Origin: Ophiostoma sp. CBS 140.51
Taxonomy: Eukaryota; Ascomycota; Sordariomycetes; Ophiostomatales; Ophiostomataceae
Assembly: GCA_029298735.1 (NCBI GenBank)
Contig: JANSLP010000019.1
Coordinates: 1-64,000 of the forward strand
Reading direction: 5' to 3'
DNA: 64,000 nucleotides
Positions 30,921 through 43,400 of this stretch are shown piece by piece. Made by a program: the position numbers and the translations under genes. Below the pieces are notes generated by a model that saw only the letters and a list, made by a program, of their open reading frames with translations, did no database searches and was not told the origin of the DNA. How positions within the stretch are numbered: the first letter of the stretch is position 1; every line of letters starts with the position of its first letter.

Positions 30921-32285
30921 CTACTCGTCATCCTCGTACTTGACACCCATGAAGCCCCACGACTGCTTCACATACATGTCTTCGGCATCACCGCCCTTGG
31001 GCATCAGAATCGACTTGGTGCCCTCGGCGTTCAGGTCCATGTACACCACCGTCGCGTCTTTTCCCAGCGTCAGCTTGAGCGACGGCTCGACAATACTCGG
31101 CACATACTTGTGACTTGCAGGCTTGTTCTTGACCGAGTCCATAATGTTGTCGGCGATAATATCCGCCTGGAAGAAGCCCGCACGCGCCATCTTGGGACCG
31201 CCCGTGGCAGCCACATCACCGAAAGCGTAAATGTCTTCCAGGGTGGTGTTTGTCTTGCCGTCCGTCGAGACGACCTGCATGCCCGGCGTGACACGCACCT
31301 CGCCCGTTTCTGTGATTGTACTCGAGTACACATCCTGCAGGAGCGCCGAGTTGGGCGTCTGGCCGGTGCACAGCAGAATGCAGTCGTACTCCTTGGTGCG
31401 GCCGTCGGGGAAGGTCAGTGTGCCGGCACCGCCTTCACTGTCCTCACCCTCTTTATAAGTAATCTTGGCCCGCTGGCCCAGCTCGACCGTGATGCCCTGT
31501 TTCTCCAAAACACCGGCAACGTGCTCGTGCAGCCGCTTACCGAACCGGTTGAGCAGCTGTGTGCGCGAGTGGACCAGGGTGACGTCCTTGTCGGCCACGG
31601 AGTCGTCCTCATCGCCCTCCTTGCCGTCATCCACCAACTTGGCACGGTGTCTTTCGGCGACGACACTAGCATACGTCTTGATGTCCGTCACCAGCTCGAG
31701 ACCGACGGCGCCGCCGCCGACAACGGCCACTGTGAGTGCCCGGCGGATACGGTCTTGGAGGAGCTGGAGTTCACTGCATGCCGTGTCCTTGTCGGTCGAC
31801 CCCAGTAGTTTGGCCGGCGGACGCTGTTGCGAGCCAGTGGCCACCACCAGAATGTCGTACGCCACCGCCTCGCCCGAGGCCAGCAGGACCTTCTTGTCGG
31901 CCGTCACGGAGACGGCCTGGCCCTGTACGAAGCGAGCAATCCCTTGCTCGGCACCCTTGGCCAGAATCTTGGCATAGGCCATGAATGCCGTGCGCTCATG
32001 GCCCGGCACAACGGCGAAACGCGGGAACGCAAAGCTCCAGTTGAAGTGGCTATTCTTTTCGACCAGGACAGCCTGCCACCCGGTCGGCAAGGTTTCTGTG
32101 AGGCGGGCCATGAGCTGGTAGCCAGCAAACGAGCCGCCGACGACCAGCACAATCTTGGGCGTGTCGGTGGGACCCTTGTAGGTCCAGCGGTGGATAATGG
32201 CGCGGATTTTGCGGACGAGGGCGGCGCCGGCGAAGCCGGGCAGGTATGCGGCCAGAAAACCGACGAAGCGGAGGGTGTCGCCCAT
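30921..32285 (-). CDS. AMID/AIF-like FAD-dependent oxidoreductase
   Basis: Predicted NAD(P)H-dependent flavoprotein of 454 residues in the pyridine nucleotide-disulfide/AIF-M2 (AMID, FSP1-like) branch. The start at 32285 (MGDTLRFVGFLAAYLPGF) has a Pro-rich upstream leader and is preferred over the open frame beyond. The N-terminal hydrophobic stretch may anchor it to a membrane. The FAD motif is VLVVGGSFAGYQL (about 46-58), the NAD(P)H motif is VAVVGGGAVGLEL near 195, and the second FAD contact is IYAFGDVAATGG near 375. The insert with Glu/Asp-rich sequence (KEGDEDDSVADKD) after the NAD motif is atypical. Relatives act as NADH:quinone oxidoreductases or in caspase-independent death; here the role is inferred only at the family level. 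Confidence 0.88.
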   Translation of the reverse strand: MGDTLRFVGFLAAYLPGFAGAALVRKIRAIIHRWTYKGPTDTPKIVLVVGGSFAGYQLMARLTETLPTGWQAVLVEKNSHFNWSFAFPRFAVVPGHERTAFMAYAKILAKGAEQGIARFVQGQAVSVTADKKVLLASGEAVAYDILVVATGSQQRPPAKLLGSTDKDTACSELQLLQDRIRRALTVAVVGGGAVGLELVTDIKTYASVVAERHRAKLVDDGKEGDEDDSVADKDVTLVHSRTQLLNRFGKRLHEHVAGVLEKQGITVELGQRAKITYKEGEDSEGGAGTLTFPDGRTKEYDCILLCTGQTPNSALLQDVYSSTITETGEVRVTPGMQVVSTDGKTNTTLEDIYAFGDVAATGGPKMARAGFFQADIIADNIMDSVKNKPASHKYVPSIVEPSLKLTLGKDATVVYMDLNAEGTKSILMPKGGDAEDMYVKQSWGFMGVKYEDDE

Positions 32286-33598
32286 GGTGGTGGGTGGTGA
32301 AGTCGAAAGAGTGTATTTGAGAGAAGGTGTAACAAAAGGAAGGGTAGAGGATATGTGTTTGAGAAAGATAAATAAAAAGAGCAGACAAGGGGAGACAAGA
32401 AGAAAGAAGGAAAGAGAGAACCTCCGATGTAAGAAACAGAGACGACAAAAAGGACAACGAGTACAAGAGAAAAGACAAGTTTGCCCAAACGAGGGAAGCC
32501 GCAGTTGAAGTAAGTACAGTCGGGTGCGTCGACACACCCGAGCGCATTAAAGTACTTTTCTTTTCTGTTCCTCCTCTTTTAAACGTTCGAGGGTTACGTC
32601 CGCCCAAGGCTGCCAAGACAAGAACGTGGGGACGAGCTCGTTTGGCCGCCAAGAAGAAGGAGTGTTGTGTTGAGCTATTTGCACAGTCTGGTGAAGGATG
32701 GGGGGAAACGGGCAAGACGTGAGAAACTGACAGCGCTGTCTATGGGTAGTCCCGTGTTAGTCAAGCTTCACGATGTGGAATCAGAGTGAGCTTCGAAGAG
32801 GTGTAAGCTGCGGTCGGCAGCTGAGCTGCAGCTGTAAAAAGAAGAAGAAGAGAAAGGAAAAGAGAAAAGAAAAAACAAAAGAAAAATGCATGCAAGACAA
32901 ATGAACCAAAGTGAAAACAGTCTTTGAATACCGGTGCTACGATATGTATTGTCGTCTTCTCTTCGACAACCCTGATGGAGGACTGTGTAATTAGTTTTGC
33001 CAAATACACGGGCCTCGTCTACAGCTAAAACACCGGCTAGATATCAGTTTTCCCCCATTCCTCTGCATTTTTGCTCCTTTTCTGCACCGCGGAAAATCCA
33101 TGGAACAGAAAAGGACCCGGCTGGGCTGAATCTGCGAGTTCGCAGCTTGGTTGGAGGTGGGCCGGTCGCCGAACATTTGTTAGGCCGCATCTTATCTCCG
33201 CGCCGAGTTTGCATTCGGCAAACTGTGCGCGAGGACTTATCAGATCGAGGTGCTTCCCCCAAAACAGCATTGGAAGGCAGCCGTGAAACGTGGTGGCACA
33301 CCTTGAAAACGAACAAGAACAAAAATAAGCACGCGTGTATCATACATAAATCTCCGTCTGGCCAGATTTCAACGGCATCGGTGTCTTTTTGGAGGAGAGA
33401 TGTTTATGTTGTCCTCATTGTCTTATTCGCGTTCACACTGTGTTTATACTGTGCGGTTGAACATAAAGACGGCAGGCATCAACATACGAACATGACAATA
33501 CTTGAAGAGGACAGCAGGAAAACTGCCAAAAATTGCATAGACACAAAACGGTAACAAATTAGAACCTCTGCAAAAATGCAAAAAAGAAAGCTTATTAG
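32286..33598. other. Intergenic upstream of flavoprotein
   Basis: This region holds the flavoprotein promoter and a long pyrimidine-rich leader (purine-rich on the plus strand, 32330-32480). A purine-rich tract also lies near 32836-32885. No coding sequence is supported. Confidence 0.5.
33580..33585 (-). terminator. RNA polymerase III terminator of tRNA-Glu
   Basis: A run of six T on the minus strand starts about 14 bases after the tRNA 3' end, as expected for Pol III termination. Confidence 0.7.
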
Positions 33599-33670
33599 CT
33601 CCGATACGGGGAATCGAACCCCGAGCTCGACGGTGAGAGCGTCGGATGTTGACCATTACACCATATCGGA
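33599..33670 (-). tRNA. tRNA-Glu (anticodon CTC)
   Basis: The 72-nt gene folds as a cloverleaf without an intron. The acceptor stem TCCGATA pairs with TATCGGA, with G as discriminator. The anticodon stem CGACG/CGTCG encloses the loop CTCTCAC, giving anticodon CTC (reads GAG). The T arm GGGGTTCGATTCCCC contains the B box and TGGTGTAATGG matches the A-box/D-arm of fungal tRNA-Glu. GAG is the frequent Glu codon in the genes of this window. Confidence 0.96.
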
Positions 33671-34013
33671 TAGTCACGTGTTGAGTAGTTGTTGTAGAAT
33701 TCAGTGTTGGCAGAGTAAAAATTATTCAAGCGACCTTGTAGGTATTGGAAGTACAAACAATAGACAGGTTATCAAGAGTCCGAAACAAATACAGAAATAA
33801 CAGAAGAAAAACAGTAACGACCCAAGCACCAGTAGTAATAAAGAAAACAATAACGTAAACGTAAACAGAAACAGAAACAGAAACAGAGACAGTAAACCGT
33901 CAAAAGTTATACCTTAAAAATGGACCTCATTCAAACCAACGACGCGGTGGTTGACTCGGATGCATATCAAATGCCCTCTCCATATCCCTCTCCCAGTCTC
34001 TCTTCGCCACGTC
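33671..34013. other. Intergenic between tRNA and MTC1
   Basis: AT-rich sequence containing (CAGAAA)-like repeats near 33865-33885. It holds the upstream flank of the tRNA and the 3' flank of MTC1. Confidence 0.5.
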
Positions 34014-35615
34014 CTAGATAAGCCCCGCACGGGCCGCCTCGCCGGCATTGTCGGCCAGGACCTCATCGACGGGCCGCTTGCCACGGCCAATGCTGCCGGC
34101 ACCGACACCCATACGGCGGGCAACGTAGCGCTGGGCGACCACACCGACGGCCAGGGTCAGCGTCTCCTCGATCCACTCGGTCACCCACTCACGCGGGTCG
34201 ACGGCGCCACTGTCGACAATCTCGCGAATGTCGTCGGGCAGACCGTAAACGTCGTAGTCCCTGTCAGACGCGTCATCGTCGTCCTCGCCCTCGCCGCCGC
34301 TGGTGGCTGGCGTCAGTGTGCTGGGCTTGGCGTCGAGCCAGCGCACCCACTTGGCGGGCAGGGCTTGACTGACTGTGTGGTAGACAATGTCGTGGACGGG
34401 GTCGCGGATGTGGATGGCAAATTGGACGAGGTCATCGCTCTCGTCGCTCTCGTCGGTCTCCTCGTCATCCTTTGACTCGGCTGTGACGGTAAACGCCTGC
34501 ACGGCCAAAAAGATATCCGAGTGGCGGACAGGGTTGGCTTCGGAGACGGGCTCTATGGCGCGCTGGCGGGCCACCTCGAGGCCGCGCTTGCTGTCGGCAG
34601 CCCGATCGCTGCCGCTCTTGGCCGTACCGTCAGCACTCTCGTCAGACCCGTAGTGTGCCGCGTAGTACTCGTTGGCATAGGCCTCGGCGCTCGCGCGGCA
34701 CAGCTTGGTGCCCTCGTGCAGGCCAGGCACAGCACCCAGGTCACGCGGGTGGTGCACAACCCGCCACCAGGGGCCGTCGCGCCATCCGGCACTGCCGCTC
34801 CCCGTCGAGCCGGCCGACTGCGACTCTTGTCCGCGCTGAATCACGAGCAGATCGCCGCCCTCGACCTGGGCCATGACGCGCGTAAAGACGCCGTGCACCA
34901 AGGGGTCGAGCGACGGGTAGCCGACCATGTCGTGGGTGATGTGGATCAGCAAGCGCTCGTGCGAGGCAATGGGAGGTGCCAGCGTGTGCAGGATGTTGGT
35001 AAACGTCGGGAGGGCGCGGTGGCGCAGCTCGTCGCCAAAGCCACGGAGCGACACGACATTGCCGCGCACCTGGTCGGCCCACTTCTTGGCCTCTTCGTTT
35101 TGCTGGATCTCCTTGACGGCAGCCTCGGCCTGCTTCATGGCGGCGGAGGCGGTGGAAATGATGCCGCCCCACCAGCCGCCGCCAGAAGAAGCGGCGGGAG
35201 CTGCTTCGACGGGAGCAGCCTGGGCAGCCTGGGCGGGCGCAGACTCAACCGCCACCGGCGCGGAAGGCGCCCGCTCATCTGTACTATTGCGAGTCGAGTA
35301 GGCCTTGCTGCTTTCGACGGACCGACGCGATGCGGCCGGCGCTGGCGATCCTCTGGTGGGCAGATCCTTGCTGATGCGGGGCGTGTGCGGGCGGGAGACC
35401 TGCTCGCCGCCGAGCTGTTCCTCCAAATCAGCCAAGATGTCCTTTTCGACGGCGGGAGCTTTGGCTTTGCCAGCCGTCGACTTGTTGGCGGCTCCCTTGG
35501 CCTTGCTGGTCGTCGTCTTCTTGGAGGCAGCAGCGGGTTTCTCGTCCGTGATGCCTTCAAAGAGCGAGTCGAGCTCTTCGTTACCGCTGCTCTTAGGCGC
35601 ACGCTTGGAGGCCAT
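34014..35615 (-). CDS. MTC1: MTC1-like protein (maintenance of telomere capping 1 family)
   Basis: Predicted protein of 533 residues, single exon, start at 35615 (MASKRAPKSSGNEELDSLF). The N-terminal 170 residues are Lys/Ala/Ser-rich and probably disordered, followed by the family signature WWGGIISTASAAMKQAEAAV, then LRGFGDELRHRALPTFTNI and HITHDMVGYPSLDPLVHGV. The C-terminal half contains an acidic insert (DDEETDESDESDD). Yeast Mtc1 was found genetically through telomere capping and cold sensitivity and is a cytoplasmic, Golgi/vesicle-related protein; its biochemical activity is not established. No transmembrane segment is seen. It is next to a tRNA gene with no operon-like relation. Confidence 0.85.
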   Translation of the reverse strand: MASKRAPKSSGNEELDSLFEGITDEKPAAASKKTTTSKAKGAANKSTAGKAKAPAVEKDILADLEEQLGGEQVSRPHTPRISKDLPTRGSPAPAASRRSVESSKAYSTRNSTDERAPSAPVAVESAPAQAAQAAPVEAAPAASSGGGWWGGIISTASAAMKQAEAAVKEIQQNEEAKKWADQVRGNVVSLRGFGDELRHRALPTFTNILHTLAPPIASHERLLIHITHDMVGYPSLDPLVHGVFTRVMAQVEGGDLLVIQRGQESQSAGSTGSGSAGWRDGPWWRVVHHPRDLGAVPGLHEGTKLCRASAEAYANEYYAAHYGSDESADGTAKSGSDRAADSKRGLEVARQRAIEPVSEANPVRHSDIFLAVQAFTVTAESKDDEETDESDESDDLVQFAIHIRDPVHDIVYHTVSQALPAKWVRWLDAKPSTLTPATSGGEGEDDDDASDRDYDVYGLPDDIREIVDSGAVDPREWVTEWIEETLTLAVGVVAQRYVARRMGVGAGSIGRGKRPVDEVLADNAGEAARAGLI

Positions 35616-37405
35616 GACGGGTGGTGGGAGGTTATTCGATGGGATGTATTCGATGTTTGTTAACGGTCGATCGTGATGTCGTGTCAATGCTGCATCGATG
35701 GATGAGTGCTGTTAATGCTGTTGGCGTTCAACCTGGAGTAGTAAGCATGTGAAGCTGGGGAGGGGAAGAAAGGGAATGCAATGGAAGGAATGCAGCTTGC
35801 CAGTACCTTCTTGACAACAACCTCGTGTATCAGAGATACCTGTCGTGAATCTTGTCGGTACCGATAAACTGTGTTGCAAACTGCCGAGCCTATCACGATG
35901 CCTGGTTGATGGTTGTGGAAGCTCAGTCTTTTGGTGTCGTCAGGTCAAGTCAAGCTGTCTCCTCTTTACCTCTTACTCCTTCCTGGCTTGTCGTCACGGG
36001 CGATGCTCCACTAATCGATGGGTCCACCTGCCCCACCTGGGACCTTCCTCTGTTGGGTGTAATGCGCTAGTCCGAAACAAGGACCAATCACAGACAAGCT
36101 CTCTTACAAGACAATGGACGCTGTCTGTGGCCGCTGTGGTGGCTGCTGTGGCGGGCCTGTGGCTTGAATGCCGTCGCGGTGTTTCGGTGTTTAGGCTGGG
36201 AGAAGGAGACGAGGCAGGAGCGAGTGGACAACAATGGAAGACGGGAGACAGGGAGATCTATTGGGATACTATGCAGTCTGTTGGTTTTATTTATGTTCGC
36301 TTTTATATGTGCCTTTGTCTTTTCAAAGTCTACGTGTCGTCCGTGATGTCCGGGGAGAAAAGTGAGTCTTTTTAGAGACAGGGCGTGGACGCGACAAGAA
36401 GTAATCTCAGGTGGCCTCGAGGCTGAAAGTCAGGCGAGCACAGACACAGAAAGACAAGCAGGCAAGCCAAGGCAGCGATGAGACAGCAAATGGGAGAAAA
36501 GGAAAGAGGAAGGCAAATAAAAGCAAAAGCATAAGGCGCAAAAGAGCAAAAGGACGTAAAAGTACTGACCTCGTCACAACACTGTTGACCCCATCATCGC
36601 CTCACTGAGGAGGAGATCTATCACAACTATGCGGAGTCATTTCCTATTGTCCTTCCTCCATCATATCCTCGTCCATTTCAGTCTTTTGCTATTCATTTTT
36701 TCTGCCTTTTCCTCTTCTCCTCTTCTCCTATTGTTGTTCTTCGGCCTCGCTCTGTTGGCATCTCAACTAAACTTTGAGGCCTGTCTTCCCTTGTAATAGA
36801 AAGTCCCACTTTTACTTATTTTTTCTCCAGATTTAGGCGATCCTATTGGCTGGACACGCCATTTTATTAGTTTTTTTTTCCCTTCTTTCTTGTTCCTCAC
36901 GCCCCCTGCCTCTTTGGGTCCCGCCCGTCGCCGCCCGTTTGCTGGCTCCTTCCTACTGGTTCTATTGGCAGTCCCCCTTCTACTCCTTCTCTTTCTTGCC
37001 GGTTTGGCTGCTAGTGTCAGTCCAGCCGAGAAGCAATGGAGCCAGGCCAAACAGCGTGGTGTTGCGTTTAAAACTCTCTTACACACAAAAACAGCCACGA
37101 CAGCTGTCAAAGTGAAAAGGTGAGGCAAAGCAAAGCGACATCACGGTCGCGAACAGCACGCTGCCGTCATCTCTTAAGTCGATCAACACGTGCAGGACAT
37201 TCTTTATCATCTTCTGATTAAGATCCTAAACGTTTTGATACCAGCGACAGGCCTTTTCGCGAGTATCGCGTCGTGCCCCTGTCGCCTCCTTTTGCATTTT
37301 TCTTTTCTGTTCTCCTTACACCCCAACCTCAACATCACCCTTTTCACCACCACATCAACTTATTCTTTATTCATTTATACATCTCTTTATTGTCTCTCCC
37401 TCACC
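35616..37405. other. Intergenic, divergent promoters of MTC1 and the AT-hook gene
   Basis: A frame of about 180 codons at 35845-36375 lacks domains and begins without a proper ATG, so it is not called. The 200 bp before 37406 are pyrimidine/CA-rich, typical of a long 5' leader. Nothing else is recognised. Confidence 0.5.
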
Positions 37406-40400
37406 ATGGACCGCGTGCGCGGTGGCAGTCGTTCCCGTGGCAGTGCGGGCGGCAGCGCACCGCCGTCTCACGCATCCCAAAACATGGCACAATCACCACA
37501 TTCGACGCATTCTGTGCAGTCTGCTCACTCTTCCTCTACACATCCTATCCATTCTGCACCCTCTCAACCCTCACCGCGTCGCAGTGTGTCACGGAGCCAG
37601 TCTTCGGCGTCGCCTGCGAATGCTGCCAACGGCCTTCACCTGCCTCCTCCATCCTCTTCTCCCTCTGGTGAAAACAGCACTCAAATTGCTGGCCAAACAC
37701 AAATTGGCTCGGCCCAAACAGGAACCCCAACTGCTGCAAAACGCAGTTCGTCCACCTCATCACCTTCTTCTCACCCTCATTCTCATCCTCCCCATTCATC
37801 CTCCCATACACACACCATTCCTCCGCCGCCTCCGCCTGCTCGCGGTCGGCCCCGGAATTCCCTGCGACACGCCTCGCCGTCGTCACCTGCGGGCGAGGTC
37901 GCCTCATCAAATCCTTCTCAATCACATCCTTCTCACTTATCATTACACACACCCTCGTCATCGGCCATCTACTCGTCACAGCCTCTGACAGCCTCGCCGC
38001 CCGCCTCGCCTACCGCGATGGCCACGTCGACGTCAAACTCTTCGGCTGGTGCTGCTACGTCTGCTGCCACTCCTTCTGGCGGCCGCGCTGGTGCTCCCCC
38101 CGTCACTCGTCGTCGGTCATCGCGTGCTAATGACTCCGACCCGCCCATGACGCCTGCCCAGTCGTATGCCGCTGCCTATCGAGCAGCCCTTGAGGCCGAG
38201 GAGCTAGCCAAGTCGCAAGGGAAAGGCGGGCATTCGCTTAGGAAGCGGACGCGTGTCGACTACCAGCACATGGACAATGGGGATACGTCTGCCACGTCCA
38301 CATCTGCCAACGGAGAGGAGGCTGAGCAGGACAATCCAACTAGTGTCTCTGCTGCCGAGCAAATTGAGCAGAACGAGCAGACACCCTCGGCCCCCGCGAC
38401 TCGCGGCCGCAAGCGCAAGACGGTCCACATTGGCTTCCGCACGGGCAACACGGGCGAGGACGAGGTGGCATCGCCTCCCTCGCCGGCCATGGCCACCAAG
38501 AAGATTCGTCTCGTGCATCACCAGCCGGCCAGCACAGAGGGTGCGTCGACCAATGGCACGTCTACTACAGCCACTGCCAATGGACATGCTGCTACATCTA
38601 CGCCTGCAGCTACCGTCCCTGCTGCCAAAGCGTCTGAGACTGCAGCCACTCCAACCCCCACACCCCGTGGTCGTGGCCGTCCGCCCAACCGCCGGCCGAA
38701 TGGGCCTGCTGTTGGCACTCAAGCATCTGGTGCGTCTACTGCTGGCGGTGCTCCCGCTTCCGGTACTGGTGACACTGCTTCACCCATGGTCTTGGAGAGC
38801 CCCTCTGGTGGTGCTATTGTCGTCCACGACACCATCAGGGTCGGCGGCAGTCCGCCCAGCAGCGATACCGAGGCCGACAACTCAAACACCCATTCCAATA
38901 CCTCGTCCGCTGGTGCCACCCCTCCCCTGCAGAGAAGTGCCTCCAGCAATTCGGTTACGCTGTCCTCGTCGGTCCAGCAGAGCAACATCGCCAAGGCGGT
39001 CCACCAGACGGCTACCGCACCTTCGGCCACTTCTTCTACCAAGGCCAAAGGGCCCACGTCGGCACCCAGCACGGCTGCTGCCAATGGTCACACGCCGGGT
39101 AAGGTTGGTCGTCCTCGTCGGCAGTCAACTGCTGCTGCTGCTGCCGCAGCCGCAGTCACGTCTACCCCGACCAAAGCCAAGGCTGCTTCGGCAGACACCT
39201 CGCCTGCGTCCAAGGTCTCGTTGTCCAAGAACGTGTCACCCCAGAAGAGAGGACAACACCACCGCTCGCGTTCACAGTCGCAGCATCGTCTCATGGTCCG
39301 CATTCCCCGTGGCCGTAACCGTTCGCCGCCCTCGGTCTACCATCTGCAGACCGCCGCCGACCAGGAGCGTTTCGACGCCTTCATGGAGGCTAGGGCCAAC
39401 GACGCTAAAGCAGGTGCTGCCGTCTTGCCTTCATATGAGTCGTTTGACTCGGAGAAGACGTTGAAAGTGGAGGCCGACAACCACGACAGCGAGGAGACTG
39501 TGGCCAAGGTCGAGCCTGAAGAGACACCTGCTGCTGTCGACTCGTTTGATAGCGCCACTGATGTGGAGGCCAACAAGTCGACAGACGTTGCCAGCGGTGA
39601 GAAGAAGAACGTCGACGCGGACGTCGAGATGGAGGACAGCCATGCTCTCGACATGTCAGCCGCTGACGCCACCACCACTACACCCGCCAACAAGGCCCGC
39701 TCGACTGCTTCCGACGACATTATGGACGACGCGCCCTCGCCCGTCGCCTTCCGCTCCATGACCCGCCGCACCAGCACTAGGATCGCCTCGGCTGCTGCCC
39801 AAAAGGAGCTGGCCATTCTCGAGGCACACGAGCAGACACTCAAAGAGCAGAAAGCCGCCAAGGCTGCTGCGAAGGCGAAGGCTGCATCTTCTACTGCCAG
39901 CACGTCAGCCCCCACCTCCGCTCCCAATCTCTTTGCTACTGGCCGTAACGTCCGCCGTCCGTCTGGCCCTCGTTCTTGGGAATCTCTGACTCCTTTTGAG
40001 AACGAAAACGTCTTTTACCCAGAGCAGTTTTACGACAATGTCACCATGGCCACAACCACGTCACTGGCTGCCCCCTCGGCCACGCCCAACCCAGAGACGT
40101 CTGCCGAGACTCCCGAGAAGACCGAGTCCACCGAGCAGGCTGACCAGGCTGACCAGGCTGACCAGGCTGATGCTGCTGCCGCCGAACAGAGCACCCCTCT
40201 TCCTCTTGCAAAGGACGGCATTGACACCCCCGCGGCTACCGATCTCGAGGCTGCTCTCCAAGAAAAGATTGCCGCCGACACGCGTCTCGAAGAGGCTGCC
40301 GCCGCTGCCGCTGCTGCTGGCACCTCTTTTGCTTCCACTGTGGCCACGCCTGATATTGTCATTGACAGCGCCACCGGCAGCAACTCGGCCACGCCTGCAC

Positions 40401-43400
40401 CGCCGACGCCCATTGACTTGCCCACTGCCTCTGCTGATCTCACGGTTGCTGCCACGGCGCCTGTCACGGCTGCTGCCACACCCAACGCTACCTCGGAAGA
40501 TCTTGAGACAGAGACGCCTACCGGTACGACTTCTGCTCCAGCCGCCAACGCTGCCGCCGCCACCTCCTCCACACCCACCCCAGGCCGCAAGCCCATGTGG
40601 AAGAAGCAGTACCGTTTCAACAAGATCCGCGATCCCAAGGAGTTTGTCGACGCCCTCAAGGACCACAAGGACATGAGCACCGACGACCTTTTCGCCTGTC
40701 TCGCCCACATGAATGATACACTCCTAGCATGGCAGGAAGAGTACAAGCTGTTGAGGGGTATTGCCGACGACGAAGAGAATGCTGTCCGCCGTCGCCAGCA
40801 GGACGCCACGTTTGAGAACCGCACCCTCATGGCCTTGAAGAGGGGCAACGTCGACACCGAGATTACCGAACGCGACTTTGTCGTCAAGGGCATCCGTGCA
40901 CCCGAGTCGCTGGCCGATCCTATCAAGCGCCACGCTCGCCAGCAGGACAAGCTCATGTCCCACATTTACCTGTTTGAGCACGATCCCCGGGACTCTATGA
41001 TTAGCCGTCAGGACCCCGTGGCGCAGCGTGAGGGGCTGCAAAACACCCGTCTGCGCAACCGCCCCAAACAGACCCTTAAAGCGGCCGAGGCCGAGGCGCT
41101 GGACGATGGTATGGGCGTCGGCCGCCGCACCCGCCGCAACCGCAAGGCTGCTCTAGATGATGAGAGCGGTGAAGGAAGTCGGGCCGGTACGCCAGTCCCA
41201 ACATCTGCACCGGCTGTTTCAGCTCCAGCGCCGACTACAGCCACCCCCGCCAACCCGCCTGTCCGCGGTCGCCGTGGCCGGCCGCCTGGCCCCGCCACTC
41301 TGGCCGCTAAAGCAGCAGCGGCCGAGGCGGCTGCCCAAGCTGCTGCTGCGGCTGCTGCCGAAGGCAAGACAGACGACGATGATGCACAGACCGACTCTGC
41401 TGCTACTTCTGGCGTCGCTCAGACACCCACCAAGCGTGGTCGTCGTGGCCGTGTCCCGCGCAGCCAGCTGTCCGAGTCTGTGGCTGTCGATGATTTGGAG
41501 GAGGAGAAGCCGTCGACTGCTGCCACCTCTACCATGCCGTACACCAACCGTCGTGCCAGTGCTGCCAACATGCCGCCTCCTCAAGAGAAGCCGTCTGCCA
41601 CCACATCGACGACCGTCTCGCCCCTCGCTAGTGGTCCTGGTCGCAAGCGCCGTCGTGGCCGCAAGCCCAACAGTCTGTTGCGCCAGGAAGCTGCCGAAGC
41701 AGCTGCTGCCGCTGCCGCTGCCAAGGGAGAGGCCGGAGACGAAGACGGTGAAGGCGATGATGACAATGGCAACGACGGCAACGACGGCGACACCACCGAG
41801 AACGGCCAAGACCCGACCTACGACGACGGCGACGAGACCGCTACAGAGTCGCCCCAGCACCACGATGGCCGTGGCCATAACGGCTATGGTAGTGGCCGTG
41901 CTGCCGCCGCCAAGCGCCAGCGTACATCTGTCCTCCTCAAAAAGGACGGCACGCCCGACCTGCGTCGTCGCCGTACTTCTGAAATTGGTCCCCGCAGCTT
42001 CTACTCAACTGGTCGCGATAACCACGACGAGCCTGCTCGTCCTGGTTCGTCTGCTTCGTCCAACGGAAACGCCAACAACGCCAACGCCAACAATGCCGAC
42101 GACTCCAGCTATGCTTTGCGACCCAAGCGTCGTCGCAAGTTCCGTGCTGTCCACAATGGTGTTGATGACGAGGAGGAGCAGGATGAACAGAAGGAGCAAC
42201 AGCAGGACAACGCTGGCGAGGATACTACTGCCAATGGTCCGCCAACCAAGAAGCAGAAGCGTCGTCGCCGGACAACCACGCAGTCCATCCAGGAGGAGTC
42301 GGCCGATACCAGCATGCAGGATGTCGGCACACACCAGGAGCCCCAAAGTGTCCACGGCACTCCCGCTCCTCAGGACCAGCAGCAGCCGTACCCGCCGCCG
42401 ATGCACAGCTCGTCCATGCCCTACGATCCATATGCTCATCAGCAGCCGCCACACTCCTCTCAACACCAACAACAGCAGCCGCCGCCGCCATATGGTCAGC
42501 AGCAATATCAAAACCAGCAGCAGCAGCCCCCCGTGGCTCAGAGCCAGCAGCCGCACCAGCCGCACCAGCCGCCACCGCCTCATCACCAGCAGCGGCAGCA
42601 GCAGCCTGCTCCTTACTATGGGCACGGTCCCATGGACGGCCACCCGTCGGCCTCGGCTGCCTACTATGGACACCACGCACCGCCGCCGCCGCCTCCTCAG
42701 CAGCAGTCTGGATACAGCATGAGCCCCTACGGCCAGCCCATGCAAGCCTACCAGTCGCAGCCCATGTACTACGGTCATGGCCAGCCGCCGCCGCCGCCCC
42801 AGCAGGCATACCACCACCAGCCGCCTCCCCATCAGCAGGGCCCTCCTGGTCCTCCTGGTCCGCCCGGCCCGCCGCAGAGTGTCAACAACCTGGCGCCTGC
42901 GCCCCAGCAGGCTCAACAGCCCCCTGCGCAGGCACCTGCACCACCCTCTTCTGGTCGCCAACGTACGACGTTCAAGATCAAGAACTACACGCCCGCGCCT
43001 GTCGCGCCCTCTGCTGGTGTCCATGCCTTTACGCAAATGATGCCTAATGCCAAGAACGGACCCAACACGCCGGGCAGTCACCGCCACAGCCTGGGAGGCG
43101 CCCCATCCGCGTCGTCGACCCCCATGGTCAACCACACACAGTTCGTTCCGCATACCCCCAGCGGCCCTGGCAGCGACCACGGCGGTTATGGCAGTCCGGG
43201 TGTCGGCGGCACGCCTGGTGGTCCGCCCGGTGGATCCGGTGGTCCAGGTAGCACGCCCGGTGCCGACGGTGACGACAAGGACTACCGCCAGATGACCAAG
43301 AGTGAAAAGATGTCGCACTCAATGAAGAGTAAGTTTTTTTTTGTGTCCTCGCTTCGCTCGCTTCCCCTTTCCCTTTGTTTGCCCGTCCTGCAGCTCGCTT

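Noticed and set aside
35845..36375. A frame of about 176 codons between MTC1 and the AT-hook gene
   Set aside because: It begins at GTG rather than ATG, and the mixed Cys/Ser/Trp composition shows no domain; probably promoter DNA.
42005..43318. A long antisense frame over the 3' part of the AT-hook gene
   Set aside because: Its Arg/Leu/Val-rich composition is the expected reverse of Gln/Pro/His-rich codons; no domain is seen.
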